Source of the DNA: Zancudomyces culisetae
Lineage: Eukaryota > Kickxellomycota > Harpellomycetes > Harpellales > Legeriomycetaceae
Assembly (NCBI GenBank): GCA_001969505.1
Contig: LSSK01000230.1
Coordinates: 1-25,047 of the forward strand
Length of the DNA stretch: 25,047 bases
Direction: 5' to 3'
The notes beneath the pieces are model-generated. The model was not told the origin of the DNA, searched no databases, and worked only from the letters and a program-made list of their open reading frames with translations. Both the position numbers and the translations under genes were made by a program. Shown piece after piece: positions 10,997 to 21,392 of the stretch. How positions within the stretch are numbered: the first letter of the stretch is position 1; each line of letters starts with the position of its first letter.

Positions 10997-12698
10997 ATGC
11001 TTAGAATAACAAAAAATTCCTTGACCAGCATTGTCAAAAGAAGGTATACAAAATTTTTTGTGTAGAGTCATTAGCCACTCAAGTTCATATAAAAGTATTT
11101 ATATTAAAGTATTATTTCACGCTTATATTTATACAGTTAGCTCTAACAAAGTAAATATACTAATAAAATAAGAAAACCTATAAAACTTTTTTTGTTCAAA
11201 CCATAGTGCTGTCAAGACGACCAAATTACAACCAGTAATTTCAGTATTTAAAAGAAACCATGGAACAGAAAGTGCTGCGGTTTTACCGGACGAGCCAAAC
11301 TTTCTTCAATCGGTAGAGCTTGCATTCGATAGGGCATCCAAACTCTCGGACGTCAACCCAAAAATTCTACAGTCGATGAACGCTGTGGATGCGGTATTAA
11401 GTGTGATATTTCCTATTGAAAATAGTGATGGAGAAATAGTAAATATCAAAGGCTACAGAGCGCAGCATTCTAGACACAGGCTGCCTGTAAAGGGTGGTAT
11501 AAGATATTCATCACAAGTTGATATGCAAGAAGTTGAGGCTCTGGCATCGCTGATGACATACAAGTGTGCAATAGTAGACGTTCCCTTTGGAGGGGCCAAG
11601 GGAGGAATAGCCATTAACCCAAATGACTGGACTGAAGCGCAGCTCGAAAGAATCACAAGAAGGTACACAATGGAGTTGTGCCAGAAGGGATTCATCGGTC
11701 CAGGAATTGATGTTCCCGCACCTGATATTGGAACAGGGGGTCGTGAGATGGCATGGATAGCCGATACATATGCACAGTTTAACCCAGGAGACGTAAATGG
11801 ACTCGGGTGTGTTACAGGAAAACCAGTGTCGTTAGGTGGAGTTAGAGGGAGAGCCGAGGCCACAGGGCTGGGGGTTTATTATGGTATTAGGGAGTTTCTT
11901 GGATATCCAGAGGTGCAGGAAAAAATGAAACATCACGGTTTGATTGAAGGGACAACGATGGTACTTCAGGGTTTCGGAAATGTTGGATACTGGGCGTCAA
12001 AGTTTTTCCACAGCAATGGAGCCAAGATTATTGCGATTGCTGAGTATGATTGTGGTGTGTACAGCCGAGATGGGCTAGACATTGACAAACTAAGCGAACA
12101 CAAGAAAAGAACTGGATCGTTCAAGGGATTCACTGATGCAACGGTGGTTGACGATCCAATGAAACTCCTGGAGCTTGAGTGTGATGTGTTGATTCCAGCA
12201 GCCATGGAAAGACAGATTGGGCTCAAGAACGTGAAAAACATTCGCGCCAAAATGGTTGGAGAAGCGGCAAACGGACCACTCACTCCAGGAGCGGACGAGT
12301 ACCTGAGACAGCGTGGCGTATTGGTGATTCCTGATATGTTGTTGAATGCAGGTGGTGTATGTGTGTCGTACTTTGAATGGCTGAAAAACTTGAGTCATGT
12401 CAGGTTTGGCAGAATGAACAAAAAATGGGATGAACAAGGTAAAAGTAAACTTCTGAATCTGGTCGAGGCAAATGCTGGCAGAAAACTCAACGAAGCTGAA
12501 CGACGAACTCTTATTCATGGTGCTGAAGAGCATGAGCTTGTGTATAGCGGATTGGAGGATACCATGATTGTGGCATGTCACGAAACCCGGTCAACAGCTA
12601 ACATCAAAAAGGTCGACTATAAAACCGCTGCACTTATTAATGCTATCGCCAAGATCTCATCAGTATACTCTGCTAGTGGATCAATGTTTACCAAATAA
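10997..12698 (+). CDS. Mitochondrial NAD(P)-dependent glutamate dehydrogenase, animal-type (GLUD-like), 2 exons
   Basis: Model join(10997..11043, 11207..12698), 512 aa; the 163-nt intron starts GTATAC and ends ATAG, and the split codon is restored (AG+T, Ser). The N-terminus MLRITKNSLTSIVKRSAVKT is basic, hydroxylated and free of acidic residues, a typical mitochondrial presequence. Then come the glutamate-binding segment RLPVKGGIRY, the catalytic segment PFGGAKGGI (K147), GPGIDVPAPDIGTGGREM, and the dinucleotide-binding LQGFGNVG. The C-terminal half has ANGPLTPGAD, LNAGGVCVSYFEWLKN and the C-terminal helices. Overall it resembles the ~500-residue hexameric mitochondrial enzyme of animals and plants, not the ~450-residue NADP-GDH or ~1000-residue NAD-GDH common in Dikarya. 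The region after FEWLKN keeps an antenna-like insertion that appears about 10 residues shorter than in vertebrates. Role: interconversion of glutamate with 2-oxoglutarate and ammonium in the matrix. Coenzyme preference cannot be read from sequence alone. Confidence 0.94.
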
Positions 12699-12854
12699 TA
12701 TTTTAATTTATCTTTATTCACTTTTTAAAAATACTCTTTGTGGTATGACAAAATAAATAAAAAAACAAATAACAAAACGAATATCAAAACTTTGATCTTC
12801 TCCCATCCCACCCCTTCCCCTCCAATCGAAGGAAGAGAAAATAAAAAAGAAGTA
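12699..12854. terminator. Shared 3' region of convergent GDH and PacC genes
   Basis: 156 bases between the stop codons of two converging genes. It contains an A-rich stretch with AATAAATAAAAA near 12752-12763, usable as a polyadenylation signal for the plus-strand GDH transcript, and TATTTTAATTTA just after the GDH stop. No separate gene fits here. Confidence 0.45.
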
Positions 12855-15797
12855 TTATTGGCTCACGTTGATTGATGAGTTAAGCAAATTGTTAATATAA
12901 AGCAGGTTAATCCTAGCTAAGAGCGAAGCAACAGACTTGGCATGCTCTTTACGGTCTGCAGTACATAACTTGTCAAGAATTTGCATACAGCCAAACTTCT
13001 TTGCCAATTCCGCAATCCCAAAGTCATCATCAGCCTCATCATATTCTTCAGCCTGTTCGACAATTTTGGAGACAAGCCAATTAGCCCCCCTGCGTTTAAC
13101 GACCTCTTTATGTAGCTTTGAGTCTGATTTCAAAGATCCAGGTCTACCAGAAGAAGCAAGAGATGATGTTGGCATTCCTGAGCGTACAGAGTTTAAAGTA
13201 AACATAGCAGGTTCAGACGCTGGATGGTCCCTACCACCATCTATTTCGTCAAGCTCAGGATACATTGACATAGATACACCGGCATCGCTATCATCATCTT
13301 CGCTGTCAGAGGACTCGCTGCTGCTAGAGGTCATCAAATCTGACCGCATAATATCTTCTAGCCGCCATGGGTTTGAGTTAGCACTAGATTTCTCCTGTGC
13401 ATCGTCCTGTTCACCATCCTGATCTGATAAGTTGCTGCGTTGTTGAGTGTTAACTGTTCTGAAAATTGGGTTATAAATAACACCATTACTGCTTCCATCG
13501 AACACTTTTGGCTGTGGGATAGTTTGTCTCTTGATCTGTGCCAATCGACTAAGATAATCAACCATCTCTGCGTTACCCTTATTAGCATTGTTATTAATAC
13601 TAATGCCTTGGTTTGCGAGCGCTGAAGCAGTACTAGTGTTGCTATAAAAGTTAAATGATGGTTCAAACCCAGATAAAGGTGCAGCATTGTTTGGATTGTC
13701 GTTGTTGTAATTATAGTTGCTGCTGTTGAATTTGGATGCCATTATTGATGAATGAATATAGCTTTGTTCTGGATTAAGTAATCTCGCAGTTGCAGATGTA
13801 TCACTTATAGTAATGTTGTTACTGCATGCCTGTCTCTTGTTTTGGTTGGTATTGGTGCTACCACTATTGGCTAGATACTGTTGCATACAGCTATTCCCTA
13901 TCTCCCTGATTTCCTCCAACTTGCTTAGTCTCTGTTTCTGGAGGGGTGTAAGTTCCAAGCCAATATTATCGGAAATCTCCAATAAAAATTTGTAAATTGA
14001 CATCTGGTCTTTACCCATTGCACTCTCTGCCTTAATAGTAACATCGCTGCTGTCACTAGCATTACTACGAACACCCGTGCTGTTTCTGATTTTTTCGGCA
14101 TCAAAGTTAAATCCGCTAATTGAATAGTTGTCAATGTTCCAGTTGCGCTTATTTTCCAACTCCCATGCATTTTCTTTCGCTCCACCAGACACCGTTGCAC
14201 CTATCCCCTCTGCCAGGTGTTGTTCCAAACATTGATCCACCTGACTTGCGGTTGCTGTCTCTGAACTTGTTGGACTGCGAGGTCTGCCCTCGCTCACGCC
14301 AAAGCTGGGTACGTGAAGTGTGTTATTGCTATACCCTGTTTTTCCCGTATCATTAGCTGTAAACATCTCATACATCATATTTGAATTAGTGATGTTTTCG
14401 TTCAGCATATCCTCCGGATTCTGAGTTATCTCAAACTTAACCGCCTCTGGTGAAAACACATCATCCGAAAGAACTGATGGTGACAAGCCATCGATATGTG
14501 TGAGCGTGGCAGATTGGGAACCGATATTATTACTGAAACTGCCATATTTCTGTCCTCCAAAGCTACCTCCAGCGTCCATAACGATACTGCTGGAATCTCT
14601 ATAGTTTAGCGGCGAGCTTCCTCCAAAAATGCTTGAACCATTTTGTTGTTGGTCCTGGATTCTGAAATCCATTTTACTTCTGCCCTCAATAATGTTCCCA
14701 ACCTCATCCATTCTGACTATATCCGGTGTAACCAATAATTGTTCATCTACTTTCAGTTCATTCATTTGCTGTGGTTCCTTCGCACTGCCAGTACCACCGT
14801 TTCCACCTGATAACTGCAATTGTGGCTTCTGTTGGTCTCCGAGCTGGTTCACCAGATTCTCAAACAACATTTCGCTCGGGTAATGCGTTATGAGGTTGTT
14901 AAGCATATGTGTCACTTTTTCGTTGCCAATTTCCGTCCATGGTGGTGGATTCTGACTGTCAAAATTTCTAGTTCCAAGCTCCGGAAATAGCTTCAAAAAT
15001 TCGCTATTCAATTCTCTAATTCCCTCCTCGGTAGTCAAACTTGGTGGTAGTTCCAAGATATCAGATGGATCGATCATCAATAGATTATTGAGCGCCCCGT
15101 ATATACGGTCCTTGGATTCGCTGTCTTGCTGCTTACTGTTGCGGAATTTCTTGGAATTATCGCGAATTTCTTCAAGGTGAGATATTGCCATAGCATTCTT
15201 ATCTTGTACTGTCCTATATGCATTGAAATCTACTTTTATGGGACATTGCGGTGCGTATATATTTGGAACTATTGAATATCCAACGTCATCCCAACTTTCT
15301 ATACCATGCTTTTTCGCTACAAGGCTGGCATCACCCTCTATATCCATTCCTACTCCTGCCCTTTTTACCCCTCTACTAACTGCTCCTAGATCTTCAACCC
15401 CCTTCGTGTGCGTTCTTTCATGCTTTTTCAAGTCTTGGCTTCTCTTGAACCTTTTCGTACATTTGTCACACTGAAATGGTTTCAGTGGCACATGTACCTT
15501 CAAATGAGACGTAATATGGTCTCGTTTTGTAGTTTTGACATTACAACTACCCCACTTGCAATCCAAGCACAGATTGCCTTTAGACTTTCTACCCACATGA
15601 ACTGAAGTCAGGTGTTCATACAACACAACTGCATCACTGAAAGGCCCGTCTGTGCAGTTTTCCCACTCACACTTAAGGTTCTTTTCGTCGTCTGACTCGG
15701 ATTCTTCTGCTTGCACTGGCTTATTATTGTATTTTGTCATTTTCTTTTCCCTTGACCCTATTGTCTTTACCTCCCCACTGGTATGATTGCGCTTCAC
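12855..15797 (-). CDS. pH-response transcription factor PacC/Rim101, C2H2 zinc finger
   Basis: Uninterrupted 980-codon frame. Three C2H2 fingers of the PacC type lie at residues 43-130: finger 1 C43/C48/H62/H67, finger 2 C80/C85/H98/H102 and finger 3 C110/C113/H126/H130. They are linked by the diagnostic segments [23 protein letters not shown] and [14 protein letters not shown]. PacC binds GCCARG and activates alkaline-expressed genes while repressing acid-expressed ones, after proteolytic removal of its C-terminus through the Pal/Rim signalling pathway. The remaining ~850 residues are mostly low-complexity (Asn, Ser, Gln), with an acidic serine cluster ([15 protein letters not shown]) and a structured-looking tail around [20 protein letters not shown]. 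This tail is probably the inhibitory domain that is cleaved off. At 980 aa it is longer than Aspergillus PacC (about 680 aa). It has no intron, unlike most neighbours. Start is the ATG nearest the frame opening. Confidence 0.93.
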   Translation of the reverse strand: MKRNHTSGEVKTIGSREKKMTKYNNKPVQAEESESDDEKNLKCEWENCTDGPFSDAVVLYEHLTSVHVGRKSKGNLCLDCKWGSCNVKTTKRDHITSHLKVHVPLKPFQCDKCTKRFKRSQDLKKHERTHTKGVEDLGAVSRGVKRAGVGMDIEGDASLVAKKHGIESWDDVGYSIVPNIYAPQCPIKVDFNAYRTVQDKNAMAISHLEEIRDNSKKFRNSKQQDSESKDRIYGALNNLLMIDPSDILELPPSLTTEEGIRELNSEFLKLFPELGTRNFDSQNPPPWTEIGNEKVTHMLNNLITHYPSEMLFENLVNQLGDQQKPQLQLSGGNGGTGSAKEPQQMNELKVDEQLLVTPDIVRMDEVGNIIEGRSKMDFRIQDQQQNGSSIFGGSSPLNYRDSSSIVMDAGGSFGGQKYGSFSNNIGSQSATLTHIDGLSPSVLSDDVFSPEAVKFEITQNPEDMLNENITNSNMMYEMFTANDTGKTGYSNNTLHVPSFGVSEGRPRSPTSSETATASQVDQCLEQHLAEGIGATVSGGAKENAWELENKRNWNIDNYSISGFNFDAEKIRNSTGVRSNASDSSDVTIKAESAMGKDQMSIYKFLLEISDNIGLELTPLQKQRLSKLEEIREIGNSCMQQYLANSGSTNTNQNKRQACSNNITISDTSATARLLNPEQSYIHSSIMASKFNSSNYNYNNDNPNNAAPLSGFEPSFNFYSNTSTASALANQGISINNNANKGNAEMVDYLSRLAQIKRQTIPQPKVFDGSSNGVIYNPIFRTVNTQQRSNLSDQDGEQDDAQEKSSANSNPWRLEDIMRSDLMTSSSSESSDSEDDDSDAGVSMSMYPELDEIDGGRDHPASEPAMFTLNSVRSGMPTSSLASSGRPGSLKSDSKLHKEVVKRRGANWLVSKIVEQAEEYDEADDDFGIAELAKKFGCMQILDKLCTADRKEHAKSVASLLARINLLYINNLLNSSINVSQ

Positions 15798-16848
15798 TCT
15801 TAGTGTTACCTCGCCTTCAATTATACTTAAATCAAACTAAAAATATTTCTTTCCGTCCCTTTTTTTATTCTCGGACTTTTAAGGTTATGTATACTACCCT
15901 ACACCAATATCAAAATATGCAAAGCTTCTCAATATATTATAAAACCAAAACTTTTTAGCGCTGTTAGCTGTTATCCAGGGCTGTTATTTGTAATTACCCG
16001 CCCTTGCTTTTTTAAAGTGCAAATATATTTCAATATAAGTAAAATCTTTTAGAGAAAAAAACATATTGCAATTAATGAAACGCTTTTTTTTTTCTACCCC
16101 CCCTTTAAATGTATTTTGTGTAAAGCAACAGGTTTTTTTTTGACATGGTGAAAACACCATTTATTGGTGACGAGAAGCCCAACATATACTACACGCAGTT
16201 AAGTAATAGGTAAAAAAAATAACCTAAAAAAGACCTCATCAATTTCAAATTAAAACATGAATGGGGGGTTTTTTTATTTTATAAGTGCTGCATTTACCGC
16301 TTTTCTGGTCTTTTTCTAGACATTTGCAATTTTTTTTACTAAAGTTCGAGGTCGATGGGATGGAGAAGGGGTTTTTTTTTCAAATCTCTTGGTATTTAAG
16401 GTTATTGATTTGTAATGATTGAGTGTGGATATCAAATCCCTAAAATAATGCTTCCTACTACCAGAAGATAAAAACCAATATCATTTCCTGGCGACACGCT
16501 AGCAATGCTCTTTGCATCAAAAAATAAAATTAAAAAAGCAGTTGAAGAGTGTAAGATTAATGATATGATTGGCTTAATATTATCTAATTGGTTGTATTCC
16601 ACACAACTTAATTGTCGGTCTATTATTCGAATTTTCTAGGCAAATTACTAACATCCAATCAATATTTAAGTGAACATTTTTGTTGTTTTACCCTTACCTA
16701 TTCCGTCATTAAAAATAATTCTCTTCATAACTATAATGTCTTTTCCTTCTCTTCTCTCTGGCTTTTTTGCATTATTCCCTTTTTTCTCCCCCTTTTCCTC
16801 CCCACCTATCTCCAAATTAGTTTCAAAGCAATTCTCAACATTATAATC
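15798..16848. other. AT-rich upstream region of PacC
   Basis: About 1 kb of AT-rich DNA with many T8-T10 runs. The left part should hold the PacC promoter. No gene is supported; the open frame at 16612-16893 is mostly a translation of a CT-rich tract. No PacC-type GCCARG site was seen close to the PacC start (the nearest, GCCAAG at about 16923, is 1.1 kb away). Confidence 0.5.
16739..16813 (+). promoter_or_regulatory. CT-rich (pyrimidine) tract, possible core promoter
   Basis: About 75 bases that are almost entirely C and T on the plus strand. They end 36 bases before an ATG at 16849 that opens a short frame (MDKNLKAALVNGKS). Pyrimidine-rich tracts just upstream of the transcription start are common in fungal promoters, so this may mark a plus-strand transcript whose exons include the open frame at 17293-17604. 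Confidence 0.3.
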
Positions 16849-17129
16849 ATGGACAAAAATTTAAAAGCTGCACTTGTAAATGGGAAATCCTAACACTTTC
16901 GAACTGAACCTATTAGCTTCGATGCCAAGCGTATACTGCCCATTATTCTCCATTTTTTTCTTTTGCATATTTATTTAAGGCTAGTTCCAGGAAAAACATA
17001 TTAAAATTGATTATCCTCCAAAATAAATGGCGAATAGAAAAGGTAGCTAGCTCATCCATAAAAAAAATGATCCTAACTATGACCTCCCACGGGTCAGCAC
17101 ACCCAAAGGTGAAATAATGTTCGGGACAT

Positions 17130-17195
17130 CTACCTCATCCCGACCTCATCCCGACCTCATCCCGACCTCATCCCGACCTCATCCCGACCTCATCC
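17130..17195 (+). repeat. 11-bp minisatellite, six units
   Basis: Five perfect consecutive copies of CGACCTCATCC (17141-17195), preceded by one imperfect copy (CTACCTCATCC, 17130-17140). The unit is C-rich in an AT-rich setting, and 11 bp is close to one helical turn, so any bound protein would see the same face each time. It lies outside every firm coding region. Confidence 0.95.
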
Positions 17196-17292
17196 CCACA
17201 CTACGCCATACTCGTACTTTGTGGCATTGCGTTCAGTAATTAGAGCCACCAACCATACAGCTAACAACAATTGCATTATTGTGAAATCATAA

Positions 17293-17604
17293 CTTTTAAA
17301 GCAACTTGAAAGGTATCCTCTTGGGATTATTCCGGATGTTCTCGCTCATATATTTGGAGTAGGCGAATGGTTAGCATGTTTCTCTATCCGAAAGCAGTGC
17401 AACAAGATTAAAAGGCGGCTGGACCTTAATACTCACGGCCCGGTTTTAGCTTTGGTTCCTGTCACTCCCAATACAACCAGCTCCCCCCTACAAATTACAC
17501 TTTCATGTGACATCAAGCTTTTGATTATGATGCTCATTCGATATAACTATTGCTATATAGTTGAATTACAAATGGGTAACTATTTCCTTTTGATTATTAG
17601 ATGA
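17293..17604 (+). CDS. Candidate exon with weak F-box resemblance
   Basis: An open frame of 103 codons without an initiating ATG. After an AG at 17300-17301 it reads QLERYPLGIIPDVLAHIFGV, then GEWLACFSIRKQCNKIKRRL. This resembles an F-box helix set (LPxELLxxIF ... LLACxxVCKxWN), although about four residues are missing between the helices. The rest (to LQMGNYFLLIIR) is not recognised. A possible first exon is the ATG at 16849 (MDKNLKAAL, donor GTAAAT at 16876), which joins in phase with CAA at 17302. That needs a 426-nt intron containing the minisatellite, much longer than the other introns here. It may equally be a gene relic or a chance frame. Confidence 0.25.
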   Translation, partial: LLKQLERYPLGIIPDVLAHIFGVGEWLACFSIRKQCNKIKRRLDLNTHGPVLALVPVTPNTTSSPLQITLSCDIKLLIMMLIRYNYCYIVELQMGNYFLLIIR

Positions 17605-17628
17605 ATGGTTAAATCAATCCAGTTGGTT

Positions 17629-17799
17629 GCTATCAGAAAAAGTCATCCACTTTGCTTATCCGAATGTTTAGTTATAAGAAGTATCTATTAGCTTTTTATC
17701 TGATAAGCGGGGCACACTATAATAGATATATAGACTAATAAAATGATCTTCTAATATCTGATAAGCCAATTCATAATCTCCAGTGGATGATCAGATAAG
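17629..17799. promoter_or_regulatory. Cluster of GATA-factor binding sites
   Basis: Within 171 bases there are GATAAG on the plus strand at 17702-17707, 17760-17765 and 17794-17799, and on the minus strand CTTATC at 17655-17660 and CTATCAG at 17630-17636. The 12-mer TATCTGATAAGC occurs twice, at 17697-17708 and 17755-17766, each carrying inward-facing GATA cores. Fungal GATA regulators (nitrogen type AreA/Nit2 or iron type SreA/Sre1) bind HGATAR, usually as pairs. The nearest firm gene start is more than 1.3 kb away, so the target is unclear. Confidence 0.4.
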
Positions 17800-18083
17800 A
17801 AATTAAAGCAAATTAGAATGCCTTTGAAAAAAGGCAGTAATAAAATATTATTATTATTGTTTTACAGAATTAAGAAAATAACATGTAAGACTAATCTAAC
17901 AATATCAGCTATACTATATGAAAAAAACAGGAGACGGAAATGATGTTGCAGAATCATATTTGGCGCTGTGGTATCAAAATAAAAGTGGAATAGGAACTAT
18001 GGCTGTTTCGAGGTGGTGTCACATCGAAAGGTTAAAAAAATAGAATATCCATGTGCACTCGTTTACATTCGCAAAAAAAGTAC

Positions 18084-19196
18084 CTAGTGTCTGTCCTCTT
18101 TTATGGAATCGATTAAATCAGCCCTTTTGTAGAAAGGCTCGTACGAAATCTTCGTTTCATTGGAAAAGAGCTCATCCTCTGTACTTGATCGTCGGAAATC
18201 TCTAACAACTGATTTTTGACCCAAATCCAAGTACTCTTCTCCTTTAGACTTTCTTTTGATTATTTGATCCACTAACAGAAATTCAATGATATTTAAGACC
18301 AGTGGGAGGACCACTAGCACATAGAATATTTCAAAATTGGCACTGTCCATAAGCTTCGACGGCAAAAGGATAAATTCGCCAATGTGTAAAAAAATTGACA
18401 AACTTTTAATGCAAAAGACAACCAGTGCCTTCATAAGAAGTAAAGCCGATATGAATACTATACACTGGTTAATCCAATTCCAGTAGTTTATTGGATCCCC
18501 ATAGTATCCGCTCTCAAGTTGCTTAACACCAAACCAAGTTGAAACAGAAGCATGTAGCTTGAGAATCCCATAAACTAAAACGACCCCAAAGGTACAGTCG
18601 AGAAAAAGATTAATGGTGTACCTATATGTGCATATGATGATAGGCGTTAGCTTGGTTTTGGTCACTCAAGGTATCCTCATATGTTCTTCACACTATAAAA
18701 AAAGTTAGAAGAATGAGCTAAAACGAAATAAAAGTCTGAAAGTACAAGTCTTACCATGCACAGGGATTTGAGTTTTGTTTTGATTTATTCCCTAAAACTA
18801 TCGAGACGACTAAATTACATATGTGCATTACACATGACCCTACAATCTGCTTCGATACGTCCATACCCCTAAAATAAATAGGCATAAATATAGATCAAGC
18901 ACCAGATGTCTACTACTATATATTAACTGCACCATAAAATTTTTACATCGACAAATAAAGTGTTTGTACTACGTGAAAATATACTACAATAAAGTGAAAC
19001 TTCAATAAAATATTTACCAGACTATAGATGCTCGCTTGTTTTTTTCAAGTTGCCACTTAACTAGCAATGTCGAAAAGGCGATAATAACAACCACTCCACG
19101 AAGTATAATTGAAAACCCCCCAACAAGGTTGCAGTTATCACCAACTCTGAGCTCACGCTCTATATTTACATGCTGAGCATCCATTTCTACGTTCAT
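18084..19196 (-). CDS. STIMATE/TMEM110-family membrane protein (fungal vacuolar membrane protein), 3 exons
   Basis: Model complement(join(18084..18621, 18755..18868, 19018..19196)), 276 aa; introns of 133 and 149 nt. The downstream intron has a perfect CTAAC branch site about 28 bases before its TATAG acceptor. Conserved family segments appear in order: CNLVGGFSIILRG (about 22-34, first membrane helix), IVWGMDVSKQIVG (58-70), NPCAWYTINLFLDCTFG (94-110), YYGDPINYWNWINQ, and a last helix ending LLVDQIIKRK. Five or so hydrophobic helices are visible, then a charged C-terminal tail with RRSSTEDE. The family is a multi-pass ER or vacuolar membrane protein; animal STIMATE promotes STIM1 activation at ER-plasma membrane contacts, while the yeast homologue is vacuolar with little known function. 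The open frame at 18665 starting from GTG is an artefact, since the true exon begins at 18621. Start chosen at ATG 19196; ATG 19184 is also possible. Confidence 0.88.
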
Positions 19197-21392
19197 ACTT
19201 TGCAATTATATGTAGCCTTATTGTTTTTTTGTGCTACGTTTTCTTTTTTACCACTGTTGATGTATATGCAGCAGTAGCCCATCAAGCGTGAACAACTATA
19301 TATCTCGATATAGCCTGTTTTATTCGGGTTTTTTCCGCGTGTGTTAGCGTATAAACTACGGAGAATGTATATGGACGCTATAGATGCAAGATATCTATTT
19401 CTATATTTCGATGTTTTGGGTTATCAGTATTCTTTGTGGTTTTTTATTTTTACCCCCTTTAAAGGTTCCTACTGTGGTTAGTTCGCATTTCATGTCAATA
19501 AACTATTTGAAAAAAGCGCTAGTGCCAAACCTATAAAGATTAAAAGCTTAAATTGGTAATAACAATGAGCAAATATTACAAAAAAAATTTTGATTGCCTA
19601 TGTAAAAACTACTGACTCAACTAATCTGTTGAATTGCAAGTGTATGCATGACGGATAGTAGCACAGTAAGCAATGCAGAACATACCCGTTTGTCATTATT
19701 GCCTAACACATCTAGCTGCTTTCTTGCAACCTATAGCCTTGCATCCTGTTACAATGCTATACTTATTACAACCAGTAAAAGTTTGCAAAAACCCGAGAAG
19801 ATACACTTATCCACTAATAAGTGTTCTTTTTGGAACAACCACACTTAGTGCTGTTGTTCGGATTTTTTAAAATGGAACTTTGTCTTTTCAACAATTAATA
19901 TCAATATTGGCCTAGCCATAGACCTTAGCAGACACGTTTTCCCAAATTAGGTGCGTTTAATGTTGCACTTATCTTACAACGTCAATGTTGTTTTTTTTAA
20001 AAAAAAACTCTTCCCCCTCTCTCTCCTTCTTCGGGTTGAGTTTATGGGCTCAAAAGTTTTTATTTTATTTTATTTTTATATATTTTTTTAATATTTTTTT
20101 TGCCTTGATTCTCGGTGGTGGTGTGTCTAGTACACAAAAATCTTTGCAATATTTATTGTTTATTTCTGTCTTTTAGACTGGGTTTGTGGTGAACGAAGGG
20201 TGCTTCCTTTGTGTATATATACTGTGACTATATCCGCTTTACCACCTTCCATTTATCTAATTAAGCAATGGTGCATACAGGCATAAAAAGTGATCGTGAT
20301 ATCTACACTACTAATGACCTGTGCTGTTCTTGTGCTTATTTTTGACTGGGTTTATCCAATGCCCATACAAAGTATTGCGATGTGGAGGAAAGAGGGGTTA
20401 CAGGTAAATTAAACTGCACGTTTTCAAATCTAGAGTTAGCCCCAACAAGCATCATTCACTTGGACATGGACACACATTCTAGAACTCCTAAAACATAGGT
20501 ATACAATCTAAGATAAAACAGCTTCACTTTTATTTTTTCATAGGCACAAATGTGCCATTTTTGCGGGTCGGAAATAAGGAGTTTTTTTTCCATTTTTTTG
20601 GGCCTGCTGATGAACATCATAAGCAGTGCTAAAGAGATTGCCGTTATAATTATTTGGTCGGTAGCTTGTAACCTCTATAAAGTAGCGTGGTATAGCTATC
20701 CTTAGCTAGGCCTCCTTCTAATGAGATGGCAAACAGAAAGGATATGGAAATCAGATACTTTTTTCTGGTTTGCTCACGTTAACACAATATGTTTTCCCTT
20801 TCCCATCAGACCCAATTGAAGTTCCAATAGCTTGGCCTTCAAAAAAGACAGCCAAATTCATATTGGCTTTAAACAAAACGGAATTCTTGTTATTTATTGG
20901 ATAAAAAGGGGCTGCTGACTAATAAATTTACATGTATTAAAGAAAATCGTGTATTTAGGATTTTGCCTTGGCTTTGATACGTTAGAATCACCGAATTTTT
21001 AATAACAAAAACTTTTTCATTGAAGAAAAAGCTGAAGATGTATGTCATATAATTGAGTAGTATCAGTTATGTGAACTCTGTCTGTCACATAGGTTTCTGG
21101 TATATACATGTGAACATTCAAAAGCGTCTTTTTTTTCGGAAAAAATTTTAGTTTTGCGATTTTTTGATATTGTTAACTAATTGCTCATGTGTAAACAATC
21201 CCCAGTAATAGCAAGTTACAAATTTGAAAGCTGTGATTAAACGAACTACCAGGTAAATATATCTCTAGTTCGGGGGAGTTCGACCTTAAAAATACCATAC
21301 ACACTATTAAAAAAATAAAGAATGAATCCACACGAGCAACCCATAGAGAATGGTTTTGGCAACGCACATTCTTTGGATTTAGGTCAGACTGA
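19197..21392. other. Divergent intergenic region (2.2 kb) between STIMATE-like and CDF genes
   Basis: AT-rich, with long T runs (for example around 19990-20100). Short open frames on the plus strand (19648-19848, 19985-20176) have no recognisable domain. One minus-strand segment at 20751-20918 looks protein-like and is listed separately. The right end, from 21322, holds the disputed N-terminal sequence of the transporter. Confidence 0.45.
20751..20918 (-). CDS. Possible terminal exon of an unrecognised protein
   Basis: Open frame of 55 codons bounded by a TTAG acceptor-like site (exon start 20918) and TGA. It includes NSVLFKANMNLAVFFEGQAI and GKGKTYCVNVSKPEKSI, with balanced amino-acid composition unusual for these AT-rich spacers. 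No start codon, upstream exon or family could be assigned. A chance frame of this length is quite possible. Confidence 0.18.
   Translation of the reverse strand, partial: SAAPFYPINNKNSVLFKANMNLAVFFEGQAIGTSIGSDGKGKTYCVNVSKPEKSI

Noticed and set aside
11453-12581. Minus-strand frames of 105-163 codons across the GDH gene
   Set aside because: Antisense shadows of a strongly conserved coding exon.
16918-16930. GCCAAG near 16923 as a PacC autoregulatory site
   Set aside because: A single six-base match 1.1 kb from the PacC start; too weak to support autoregulation.
18622-18665. Extension of the STIMATE-like open frame to a GTG start at 18665
   Set aside because: The conserved NPCxWYTIN junction is restored only by splicing 18755 to 18621, so 18622-18665 is intron containing the CTAAC branch site.
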